DNA of 64,000 bases from Lycocorax pyrrhopterus obiensis. Lineage: Eukaryota > Chordata > Aves > Passeriformes > Paradisaeidae. A program made the translations under genes and the position numbers. The stretch spans positions 94,155,333 through 94,219,332 of the forward strand of contig JACSVZ010000004.1 of the NCBI GenBank assembly GCA_014706295.1, written 5' to 3'. The notes under the pieces were generated by a model that made no database searches, had not been told where the DNA came from, and saw only the letters and a list, made by a program, of their open reading frames with translations. Shown one piece after another: positions 1 to 10,304 of this stretch (position 1 is the first letter of the stretch; the number at the start of each line of letters is the position of its first letter).

Positions 1-1000
1 ACTTAATTCACATGTCCTTGAACAATTAAAGAAGTCATATGGTCCAAAGGTGAGGAGAATCATTGGCTGCATTTAAATGAAATCTAGTGCTCCAGGAGAC
101 ACCAAGACTGGGATGTAGTAACTGACATAAGTGCATAATCAGTACAGAAAAGTCATCAGGCTTTAGGTAATCGCATTGGTTCCCTGAAAAATCTCTAGAT
201 AAATGAAGGTGTGCATGAATGTGATTGACAGAAGCCAGGAAGCACAGCAGGGATCACCTGAGCTAAGCAGCAAGACACACTGAAGGATGGTGTCTGTGTC
301 AGTACCACCCAGAACCTTTATGTCAGAAATGGAGCTGCAGACAGCTTAAAGATTAAGTAATACTTGAGTTGGGATGCAGAAGTCCTAAATTTTAATCCAG
401 AGAAAGTTAAACCAGTCTTCATTCAAACAGCTTGCTATAAAAGTATAACTCAAGACTTTATGAGAATTTCTTTTGATTAATTGCATGGAGAATCACATCT
501 GACAACCACAGAAGCACATGATTAAGATGTCACATATGATGTTATTTTGAAGTCCACTAACAGCACAAATTTGAGCAAATCACCCAATAGTGTTTATTTA
601 CTGGGCATGTGTTTGGCATGGAGTAACTAAACTCTTTCTAGGGGAAACTAAATTGGAAACTGCTTGGAAAGTGCCTACCAAACACATCATGAATCCTTAC
701 AAAGGCCTGATCCACTCTTTGGTCTTCTGGATAGTTTCAAATCATGTATGATGGAGATGTTATATTCAGGTCGCTACACTAATCCTCTTCTAGGTAAATG
801 AAGAAAGATGATTCAGCACTGACTCTTGGTCTACTGGTGTAATCCTGTTGCTAAAAAACCACATTTTGTTGCAAATGTTGCTCCTCTTGGCTCTCTCGAG
901 TTGTGTTGCCACAGTAAGATAAAAATGAAATTGGTCAGACTTTGTGGATGGTCTAACTGCATTCTCTAAATCCTTATTTTTGAATCTAGTCCATAATGAA
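1..1000. other. Unique AT-rich sequence, no gene seen
   Basis: No repeat family, RNA gene or convincing reading frame was recognised. The only open frame touching this stretch (minus strand, 790-1065) runs into the CR1 tail on its right and has no recognisable domain. Confidence 0.6.
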
Positions 1001-1312
1001 TATGAAAGGTGGTTGTAGTCAGGTGGGGGTTGGTCTCTTTTTCCAGGCAACAACTGACAGAACAAGAGGACACAGTCTCAAGCTGTGCCAAGGGAAATTT
1101 ATGTTGGATGTTAGGAAAAAAAGTTTTTTCTGAAAGAGTGATAAAATACTGGAATTGTCTGCCCAGGGAGGTGGTGGAGTCACCATCCCTGGATGTGTTC
1201 AAAAAAAGATTGGATGTTGCACTCAGTGCCATGGTTTAGTTGAGGTGGTGTTAGGGCATGGGTTGGACTTGGTGATCTTGGAGGTCTCTTCCAACCTGGT
1301 GATTCTGTGTGT
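1001..1312 (+). mobile_element. CR1 LINE, 5'-truncated 3' end
   Basis: This is the 3' terminal part of an avian CR1 retrotransposon on the plus strand. Seen directly are the typical blocks in order: the GGTTGTAG..AGGTGGGGGTTGG block, the 'acaagaggacacagtctcaa' block, 'cccagggaggtggtggagtc', 'gccatggtttagttgagg', and the closing 'ggtctcttccaacctggtga' followed by a short TTCTGTG-like tail. Only non-coding 3' sequence and the last part of the unit are present, as expected of CR1 copies that are 5'-truncated on insertion. The 76-codon frame inside it (1009-1239) is a by-product of the element. The copy belongs to the same subfamily as the inverted one at 32556-32820. Confidence 0.95.
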
Positions 1313-2615
1313 GGTTTTGTGTGATTATTGAAGAGGATGTTGCTCACAGATACTGCAGTGATGTTCAGGGACTTAGCTGATAAGGTGACTGGGCAAAGAG
1401 GGCAGAGTCTCTTGGTTTGCTCTTACTGAAAAAGGAGAAGAAAATACTGTTGCCTCTCATGTGCAAACAATTCAAAGGGCTTGGTTAAATCAGAAAGCCC
1501 AAATGCAGGTGCTGCCATTAACTCTTTTTGCAGTTCTTGTAAGGCAGTTTGGCGCTCAGAAATCCACACTAATTGTCTCTTCTAGAGCTTCATAAAGAGG
1601 CTGCACTAAAGATCTGTAATTTAAAATCTACAACCCGCACCACCCAACCACTCCTAGAAAGCTTTGCAATTCCTGGACATTGCGAGGTTCTCAAGAAACA
1701 AACCACTACACAGTCTGAATGCACAGTGGGGTTTAATTTCTTCGTTACAATCATTTCACCAATGACTTCATAAAAGATTTGCATCTTTTTCTTAATTATT
1801 TGCTGGATAAAGTGCTTTTTAATCAAAGGCAAAAATAACAAGAAATGTCTTATTTTCAGGTACTTTCTAACAAAATCTAAAGAAAAAAAATCCAGGGAAA
1901 AGCTCCTATCTAACATATCTAGCCTTCAGTTTAAGATGTGTAAGAATAAGCCATAAAAACTTTAGCTGAAAGATTTCCAAGTGTTATTTAAGTAGACAAA
2001 AGTTATTCAAGTATTATCCATATACAGTGTCCTGTGTGGCCCAAGAGTGAAATAACAACTAGGGCAGAAGTACAGGCTATTTTTTCTGACTACTCTTTTG
2101 CTTGGCAGTTTGGAACACAAATTAATGCCAATTTTAAATAGTAGCTCTTGTAATTTGCACATCTCTTTAATTTGTCTGAAAAAGAGTTGTAAATTTGTGG
2201 AGAATCTTATTCTTTGTACTACAGCATCTTTCAGATGCTTCATATCTGAGCTTTATTTGATCCTGTGGTATATAACCATCCATTTCAATTCCTCTTGTTT
2301 TTCACTGGTGTTAGAAAGATAATAAGTCTCTGTCCACTTTTAAAGGCTCTAAAAATGTTTTGAGGTGTTCATATTTTCAATCTATGTATTATTTTTATTG
2401 TTTGTTACTTTCAGACTCTCTTCTCAACTACAGAAAAAAAAAACCTGAAGTGATATGCTTTGAACAGCTTTTACAGTAAATGAGGCAGAGAAATCAGCAG
2501 GGAGGGTATTACAGGAGAATGAATAGCTGAAACTTTCTGTTTGAATTGTGTTCATGCTGAATTTCTCCCCAGGATTGTATTTGACCCTTTTCATGGTCAG
2601 CTTGAATATGTTTTT
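1313..2615. other. Unique AT-rich sequence, no gene seen
   Basis: No repeat or RNA gene was recognised. A 108-codon frame on the minus strand (1590-1916) is lysine/phenylalanine-rich low-complexity and looks like chance. There is an A9 run near 2433. Confidence 0.55.
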
Positions 2616-3380
2616 ATAGAATCATAGAATCGTTTAGTTTGGAAAAGGCCTCTAAGGGCATTGAGTCCAACTGCTAACCCAGCAGTGCCAAGTCCAGCAC
2701 TAAACCATGTCCCCAAGGGCCAGGTACGTCTATATGTCCTTTAAATGCCTCCAGGGACGGTGACTCCACCACTTCCCTGGGCGGCCTGTTCTAATGCTTG
2801 ACAGCCCCTTCAGCTAAGACATTTTTCCCAATATCCAGTCTAAACCTCCCCTGGCACAACTTGAGGCCATTTCCTCTTGTCCTACTGTTTGTCACTTGCG
2901 AGAAGAGACCAACCCCCACCTTACTACAACCTCCTTTCAGGCGGTTGTAGGGAGTAATAAGGTCCCCCCTGAGCCTCCTCCAGGCTAAACAATCCCAACT
3001 CCCTCAGCTGCTCCTCACAGGGTATATGCTCCAGACCTTGCCCTGGATTCATTGTGCTTTTCTGGACCCACTCCAGCCCCTCAATGTTCTTCTTGCAGTG
3101 AGGGGCCAAAAAATGAAACACAGGATTTGAGGTGCAACCTCACTAGTGCAGAGCGGTGATCCCTGCCTTGGCCCTGCTGGCCACACTATTTTTGATACAA
3201 GCCACAATGCCGCTGGCCTTTTTGGCCACCTGGGCACACTGCTTGGTGTTCAGCTGCTGTCAAAAATGCCCCCAGGCCCTTTTCTGCTGGGAAGCTTTCC
3301 AAGTTACTCTTTCCCAAGCCTGTAGCCATGTGTGGGTTTGTTGTGACCCAACTGCTGGCCCTGGCACTTTGCCTTGTAAC
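2616..3380 (-). mobile_element. CR1 LINE fragment, about 765 bp
   Basis: This is one of the two longest CR1 pieces in the window, on the minus strand. Read on the plus strand it opens with the inverted tail (ATAGAATCATAGAATCG), then 'ggtgactccaccacttccct', 'aacttgaggccatttcctct' and the block around 'cctcctccaggctaaacaat'. It ends near 'ctggcactttgccttg', corresponding to 3' sequence running up toward the end of the reverse-transcriptase region. It is 5'-truncated, as is usual for CR1. Small insertions and deletions break every frame, so it encodes nothing. The short frames at 2924-3121, 3049-3237 and 3156-3407 are shadows of it. Confidence 0.95.
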
Positions 3381-3889
3381 ATCGCTGCCACTGTGGTTGA
3401 AGTCTAAGGTCTCTGCATAACTTCACCTAACAAAGCCTGACTATTCCAAATACATTTGTCATCCTGGTCCCAGGTAGGGTCTTTCTGCTTGTATCCATTA
3501 CCAAGGCATTCTACATTTCTCTTTTTTTTTGTTTATAGGTATAGGAAAGACTACTGCCACAAATCATATTGGAAAGCCGGCCTTACAGGATTGCTTTCAG
3601 ACCACGAAACATGGATTTTGCCTATCAGCAAAGCTAAGTCTCGCTTTCTGATGATATTGATAGTGGTGCTGTTCCATTTTAACTCAGCAGTTTCTGCTGA
3701 GCCTTGTCACGTTTCTTTCCAGAAGCTTATTCGACCTCCCTGTCCAGTCTCCTTTAACTCTCCTGTGGAAACACACTTAAAAAAAAAAAAAAATCAAGTT
3801 TAATTTACTTTCTCATTATCCCAATAGCATTTGCATGCCATTCACACCAGTTGCATAAAGGGCTTACTAGCCTTTACTTACCCTAGGTT
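3381..3889. other. Unique sequence with poly-A run
   Basis: No gene was recognised. A run of about 15 A residues lies at 3779-3793. It could be the tail of a retroposed sequence, but the 150-200 bases upstream of it match nothing I know. The 115-codon frame at 3456-3803 ends in this run (a lysine stretch) and is probably non-coding. Confidence 0.5.
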
Positions 3890-4325
3890 TGAGCACAGCC
3901 TTGGCTTTGCTGCTTCTCCGCCTGGCTCAGCAGGCAGGCAGTGATTGCCCTCCATGCCGGTTGTGGCCAGCTGTCTCCTGCCCTTTGGCGTGCACAGGCT
4001 TTACCTCTCCTCCCCAGAGCTTCGGGCCACCGAGCCCTGGGCAGTGCTTCTCTTTCAATTGACCACGCTGCTTGGGGAGTCATGTCAGAGCTTCAAAAAG
4101 CTTCCCACAGCTTTATCATAGCGACGCTACTGCTTGGCTTGGCTTTCCCCAGCCGGCTGCTTCACGGCTCCATTTCTGCAGCTGTCCGTGCCCTACCGAG
4201 GCACAGCTTGCAGCCTTCTCTTCCTCTAGGCCGTCTGCTTTGTGATACTGCTCCCGGCTGTGTTTTTCTTCTTCTGACGGCTGAGGTCACAGGAAAAAGC
4301 ATTCTTTTCAGATGCGGCTGTATTT
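3890..4325. other. Unexplained GC- and CpG-enriched patch
   Basis: This roughly 430-base stretch is clearly richer in G+C and CpG than its surroundings. CpG sites sit in clusters such as GCGACGC near 4121 and CAGCCGGCTG near 4150. Overlapping open frames occur on both strands (plus 3941-4330, 129 codons; minus 3883-4083), which is expected when stop codons become rare in GC-rich DNA. Neither translation resembles a family I know. It could be a decayed LTR, a small regulatory CpG patch or a first exon; nothing in the sequence decides between these. Confidence 0.45.
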
Positions 4326-6529
4326 TTTAATGCTTCCAACCGAATACACAGTTAGTCTCTCTGAAAATACAGTGTGCAAGTAATTGAAATTGCATTCAAA
4401 TTTCTTTGGAATAATTGTGCAAAAGTTTAGTTACCATGCAGGTCTTCTACTGCTGCAAGGAGAAAACACTGAACAAAACTCTGACATAGGGAATAAAGTC
4501 TGACAATCATCAGTGATCCCAGTACAGAATGTAACAAAAGAGGCTTTCTTCTGCCTGTGTGTTAAAGATCTAGGCACTATTAAGACAGTAGAATTTACGT
4601 TAAAATATTTTTTTTTTAATTTTCCCTTGTTTCTGCTAAATGCTTAAAGGAATTCTGCATTCATTTTCAGTTTCACTCCTTACCAAATTAAAATAAATCA
4701 GTTATATACTGACAAATAACAAAGTATTTCTGCTTAAGATCAGCGTATTTGCTCTCGAATGTTTGTCATAGGTGGATGAATGTGACTTTGTAGCATGGAA
4801 TTTTTAATTTGTCTTTGACCTGGACATAGTTGGACTAGGGCCCAGTTCATTTTGAATATGGCTAGACTAAATTGTTGGTTTATTAAAACAAACAAACAAA
4901 ACCCAGAATGAAATATTTTAGCTATTTCTGTTGAGATCTCCTCTCTGTAATGTGCCAGATTACAGATGTGCAGTAATATTATAAATTCATGTACCACTAT
5001 ATACATTGTGATGTGTCCATATGATGGACATTACCTTCAATTTCAAATCAAGGATCAGATTTATGATGTTTTCTGAGTTATTGCTAAATAAAAACACAGC
5101 TAAGGTGTACTTTTTAGAACTACATGTGATAGTCCTTACTGTTAATTTTTTTCTTCCCTGACATGACTTTGGCCTCTGCTAGCCAAGCACTCTTGCAGGA
5201 GATGTGTGGTAGATTCCAGGCAGGCAAGCTGGACAAAGGCAACCTGGGCGCAGCTTTCAAAGCAATTCAGATCCTTCAAAATAAAAGAAAAAAAACCACA
5301 AAAAAACCACAACTCAACCAAACAAACCCAAACTTACAAAGAACGTTCTCTTCCCATACTATCAAAGTTTTATCTCTGATACATATTCACTGTGGATGAG
5401 AGTTTATGACAGAAAGGTATCAATGATACTGTCATGAAAAAGTTGTTGTAGAGACTGAATATTTTCAAGAAATAAATTTAAAATTAAACGGATCCTAATT
5501 TTACCTGTATTTTTCCATTTTAAGGATATTTAAGTACAGTCAACTGCCTGTTAAAAATACTGTAATTAACAGAAGTAAATACCATATAAGAAAGGAGTTT
5601 GTGCACAAGTGAGGGGAAAATTGAGGAATGAAAACTATTATGCAAGCCACACTAATCCCTCTTGCCTTGCAATTAGAAACTTGCAAAAAAAGCCAAAGAG
5701 GTTGTGAACGAGAAGATGCTTGTGTTATATGTAATTCATATTATTTGTTACTTGGTTTTATTTAATTTGGCAACAAATCACTTCTCTTAGGAAATGTTTG
5801 GGATTTATTTATTACTACTTTCCATTTACCTGAAATTATTACTGTAACAGTCTGAGATCAGGACCAGCCTTGCGTCTCTCTGGCAAGCCCAGCAATTACC
5901 AGTTATTTGTTGTGTTAAATTCAGAAACAACATTGGGCATCCTACTTGGATGTAAAATACTTTGAGTAAACAAAGCTCATGCTTTCCATATCTTCACAAC
6001 CAGTCACTTTTTACAATCATTTACATCAGTATAAAGTTGTAGAAAACTATCAGAAGTTCTTCTATACATTTTGTTGTGGCTGAATTATCAATCTGAAGTG
6101 GAAGAAAACTGGATTTGCTCTGTAGAGAGAAAACTTATTGTAGGTTATAATTAGTGTGTCCTATTTTAGGACTCGAAACCAAACACTCTAAAGAAAGCAA
6201 AGCTAAGTTAAATACCTAGCCAAAACACTATTATGTAGATTTCAAAGACGGATAATTATAGCAGTAATATATTTAAAAGTTTCTTGTTTTGTTTCTTTTC
6301 CATTCACGTATTCAGGCACAGCACAAATCACGGTTCTATATAGTACATTTTTGTTATCATTTTACCAGCTAGGAAATTTCACAGAGTGCTAAGAACTTGC
6401 TTTTGTTACACTCTTAGTCACAACCTCTGAGTTATAGTTGTCAGCTGCTTCCCCCAGTTTCGTTTCTACAGAACTGCTGCTTGCTCCACTGTTCCCTGTC
6501 TTACTTGCATGGTTGTTCTTAAAGAAGTA
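4326..6529. other. Unique AT-rich sequence, no gene seen
   Basis: No repeat, RNA gene or supported coding frame was recognised. Short A/C-rich simple stretches occur at 4888-4903 (AAAC-type) and 5281-5333. Confidence 0.5.
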
Positions 6530-7220
6530 CAAAGTTTTCATTTGTACATGTGAAACTTCATCCTGGTTTTTGCTTCTTTCTGCAGCACGTCAGGGTAGAT
6601 GAACTTCTAACCTGGCAGCCCTTCTCAATATGTCTTATAATTTTTCACTTAATGCAATATTTGTAGTCTCTACTCAATCATCTAACGAAAATAGTGAATA
6701 ATACCAGACCAACCTTAGACCTCACTTGCCACATTTGTTGGGTTGCAGCACTGATAACTACTCTCCAAGTATTGCTCTCCCAACAACTGTGCATTCACTT
6801 TACAGTGGATTCTTTTCTAAGCTACATTTTGTCTGCTTTTATGAGTGTATTGTCTGAACCAGCGTAAAGCCTGAGACACTAATGTATGACATCTGCTGCT
6901 TTTCTCCTATCCGTGAGACTTGTTATCCTGTCTTAAAAGTAAATAGGCTTGTTCTGACATGTTGTGCTTTTGACAAGACCGCCCTGGGTGCTATTTACCT
7001 CCTTATGGTCTTTTAGTAATTCTTTTTTCTCTGATGAAAAGTTCCCGGCTTTTTCCAGGAACTGAAGTTAGGATAACTGGTCTACAATTTCCTGGTCTAC
7101 CAGTCTTCGGAATTCTGTTTCCACAATTTCTCAGAAAAAAAGTTTTACTAATGACTCTGAAATTACTTCAGCCAGTCCTCTAAGTATGCTAGAATGAATA
7201 TCCTTGGCTGATCCCATTAT
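6530..7220 (-). mobile_element. Ancient CR1/L3-like LINE fragment, heavily decayed
   Basis: Read on the plus strand, this region carries the inverted order of phrases known from the region downstream of the reverse-transcriptase catalytic core in CR1/L3 elements. These are a 'cacatttgttgggttgcag..actactctc' block (about 6730-6775), 'aataggcttgttctgacatg' (about 6942-6961), 'gcttttgacaagaccgccct' (about 6967), 'gtgctatttacctccttatg', and 'ggataactggtctacaattt' (about 7072) followed by a block ending near 7200. Identity is low but the order is preserved, so I read it as an old copy. It is an internal piece with no 3' tail visible. Both boundaries are approximate, and no frame stays open. Confidence 0.6.
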
Positions 7221-7480
7221 GAAATAATCCAGTTTATATACGACTTGAATTTTTTTCTTTTCTTATTTTCCCCTTAATTGTCACCATACTTTAACATTCT
7301 ATAATGATTTAGAGGAAGAATGTAGGCAAAAGGACAGGTTTCTGAAGACTAGATTTTGCCAATTTCAATATAGTTTTTCCCCATGGAACATTGTTCCTTA
7401 ATACAGTGTAAATTCTTTCAAAATAAGGAAAGAAAACCTCTGAAAGAGATGGAGGAACAAAGACGATGGCACAGATGTCA
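7221..7480. other. Unique sequence left of the inverted duplication
   Basis: Nothing was recognised between the old LINE and the 24-base direct repeat that starts at 7481. Confidence 0.5.
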
Positions 7481-7504
7481 CATGCAGAGGTGCACCAAGT
7501 CAAA
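7481..7504 (+). repeat. Direct repeat copy 1 (24 bases)
   Basis: This matches 7624-7647 at 21 of 24 positions. The two copies exactly bracket the left arm of the inverted duplication, as a target-site duplication would. It begins CATGCAGAGGTGC and overlaps the first base of the arm. Confidence 0.8.
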
Positions 7505-7624
7505 CTATTAATAGACATTACCCTTCAGTGGGAAAATATGAAATAAGATTATAAGGATAAATGTAAGAGAGCACAGATCCTTTGCAATATCTAGTTTAAT
7601 TAAAAGTGGCATTACTCTTGATTC
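7504..7624 (+). repeat. Left arm of a near-identical inverted duplication
   Basis: These 121 bases recur in reverse complement at 9057-9174. By hand alignment there are two substitutions in about 118 aligned positions, plus a three-base length difference near 7518-7523. The arm holds no recognisable transposon ends, no poly-A tail and no coding sequence. It is flanked by the 24-base direct repeats at 7481-7504 and 7624-7647, which suggests that this copy was inserted and the one at 9057 was the source. Confidence 0.93.
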
Positions 7625-7647
7625 ATGTAGAGGTACACCAAGCCAAA
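7624..7647 (+). repeat. Direct repeat copy 2 (24 bases)
   Basis: Second copy of the 24-base repeat that brackets the left arm. It begins CATGTAGAGGTAC and differs from copy 1 at three positions. Confidence 0.8.
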
Positions 7648-9056
7648 TACAGAAGGACTCATTTGTACACATGAATATAGAGATAAACACTTGAATGAGT
7701 GAGGAGAAAAAGTGGTCACATACAAAAGAACATAAAAGCCAGGTGAAAGGACAGAAAAATGTGTGCAAGTCTACATATTATACATTGCTTTATGCTGTCT
7801 GGCTAGTTTGTACACTGAGTATTTGAAGAACTTCCCATAATGACACAATTTCTTTGAACACCCTCAGGGAGACAGAAGTTTAGTCTTACTTGAATTTAGA
7901 CATTTTTTAATGCAAATATTTATCCTTAACACAGTCCCCTTAAGCTTCCTTTTAGGCAATGGGAGCAAATACTTATGGCACCGATGATGTGCTTCTGCTT
8001 AAGCCATCAATGTTCAGGTGAGATGAATTATGTTCATCTGTCTGGAGAAGGGGAAGCTGAGGTTTCGTGACCCAAGCCACTGGTTAGCCGGATAGAGAAC
8101 GAATCTCCTCCTTCTCCTGTAGGAGAGGACCAAAGGCCATTCTCCTCCAATTCTACACACACGCACACGTGTACACACACATGCCTATGTGTGCATGGAT
8201 ATGCAAATGTCTTATTTATATTTAAAGAATTACTTTCCTCAAACAGGCATACATTTACTGCTCTTAGCAATGCGGAGGAAGTCCTCACTTTCCCTTTTTA
8301 TGCATGAGATCCTCTGTTTCCGTCAAGCCTCCTGCCACTGCAACTGAACAGAGTAATCCTCAGCTTCAGGAGTCAGAACATTTTTCTTCCACTGTGACAC
8401 TTTCCACATTGTCAGGTGTTCCTTACTTCATTTTACATGGATTCAATATCCTTGATGTTTTACTGGGAATTTCCAGTTTTAAACACAGACTCAAGCTTAG
8501 TCAAATCCCTTCCAAAACAATGGTAAACAATCACATTTATGTTTTATGGGGATATTCTCTTCATTACCCACTCCTCTCAATTTCTTCATATTCGACCAAA
8601 AGTTGGCCCAGATTAATCTTATAATATCATAAGTTTTGATTAAAGTTTCTAGTGGTAGCAAACACGAAATCTAACAAAATATTCCTAGAGTCTGTTCTGT
8701 TACAGATCTTTTATATAGCTCATCTTACATTGTATGACTTTGAAATAGATGAGCTTTGCCTCTTGCTTCAAATAAGCTTAAAAATACTAACAAATGCATT
8801 TGTTGCTCACATTATTAAACACAATCTATAAGCCACATTAAACTTGTCAGGGGAAGATACCTCAAAATCAAAGAATACCTGTTCTTCAAATTCACTAACT
8901 AGCAACAGAATTGCAGAGCTTCATCCACTTCAGTCTTAGTCTAACATGAAACATCTCTTTAAAATGTATTCCTGACACCAAAAATATCTGCTTCATATCA
9001 GCATGTTTTTAATAACATTAAGTGAAACCTTATCCATGTTCAACTTCAATGCATTA
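7648..9056. other. Spacer between the inverted arms
   Basis: About 1.4 kb of unique AT-rich sequence would form the loop if the two arms paired. It contains a CA/TG microsatellite at 8154-8190 and chance open frames at 8034-8288 (minus) and 8304-8624 (plus, 106 codons, nothing recognised). Confidence 0.55.
8154..8190. repeat. CA/TG dinucleotide microsatellite, imperfect
   Basis: Alternating CACACACG..CACACGTGTACACACACATG is seen directly. It is imperfect and short, so probably old or weakly variable. Confidence 0.85.
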
Positions 9057-9174
9057 GAATCAAGAGTAATGCCACTTTTAATTAAACTAGGTATTGCAAA
9101 GGATCTGTGCTCTCTTACATTTATCCTTATAATCTTATTTCATATTTTCCCACTGAAGTATGTTTATTAATAGT
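9057..9174 (-). repeat. Right arm of the inverted duplication
   Basis: Reverse complement of 7504-7624 with two substitutions and a three-base gap. Unlike the left arm, no direct repeat is visible at its borders, so this copy is the likelier original. The arm begins GAATCAAGAGTAATGCC and ends near TATTAATAGT. Confidence 0.93.
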
Positions 9175-10212
9175 GCTATAGAGATTTTGGCAGCAGGGCT
9201 TCTTAGATCTTCTAATAACCTTTTGAGCCTAAGATTGCTTCCTTTCATACTCAAGCAAATCCTCTACCTTTAAGGAATGTTTCACTTTATTCAAACCCTT
9301 TCTTTTTTCTTTGACTACCCTTTAATAATTCTTCTCCTAAAAAGTACTGATAAATTGCTTTGCTCCATACACAATCTAGAAATAGCTGAAACGGGCCACA
9401 GTCATACCTAGAGAAAAAGCTTCTTTCTATTGTCAGCGACAGTTTCCATAAGTTCTTTAAAATAGAGAGAATAAAAGGGGATCCAGACAACCTTTTGAAC
9501 TCTATCTTTTCTCTACTGCTCTATCAATTTTGAAGGCAGCTATAGATGAATAAACATTGGAAAATGGTCACTCCATCTCTAGTAAAATCGATTTTATACT
9601 GTAAAACCAACCTCTAATATTTACTTTCAACTTTCTCTGAATTTATGTGATGCATGAGTGCTTAGCAGTAAAACTGTTAAAACTATCCACTACTCACCAT
9701 TTCAAGTGGATTGTATTATAACCATCCACCGTGGTTTTTTCCTCAAAACCTTTTTCCTATGGATACTTTCACACACAGACAAGGATTTGTATCTAAACTT
9801 GTCACCATAGCTACCTGCTGTGACTTGTATTCGTATATTTAGAGCTGAGTTTATCCTGTATGTAAATTATATTTTTTTGTTAAGGATTTGCCCTCTTAGT
9901 AGCCATCTTCTCATTTTGAATTTGCTTTGATGTAATCATACAATAATCCCAATAATTTTTAAACTTCCATAATGTACAGCCAAGTCATTAAATATGCTTG
10001 CATCAACTATTGAATGTATTGACTGATCAGTATCAATTTATTTATAACAATATATTTATTAAGATATGAAAATATTTTTTTAAATCCAGTCACTCCTTTC
10101 CCATTATAAAAATTCTACAAAATGCCAATTTACAATCTGCTAAGCACTAAAATCTCAAATAATTAAATGAAAAACTCAGATGAGGAAATTAATAAGCAAC
10201 CTGGTCTGATTT
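9175..10212. other. Unique AT-rich sequence, no gene seen
   Basis: No repeat family or gene was recognised. Confidence 0.5.
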
Positions 10213-10304
10213 AAAGGCTGTCCCTGCTTTGAGCACTGGTTTGGACTAGAAGACATTCAAAGGTCCATTTCAACACGAGTTATGCTCTGATTCCATGATG
10301 TTGT
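10213..10304 (+). mobile_element. Old CR1-type LINE tail
   Basis: A short, diverged 3' end on the plus strand. Seen are 'ccctgctttgagcactggtt', 'tggactagaagacattcaaa', 'ggtccatttcaac' and a final 'gattccatgatg', in the order found at the 3' end of older CR1 subfamilies. It is about 90 bases long and non-coding. Confidence 0.8.
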
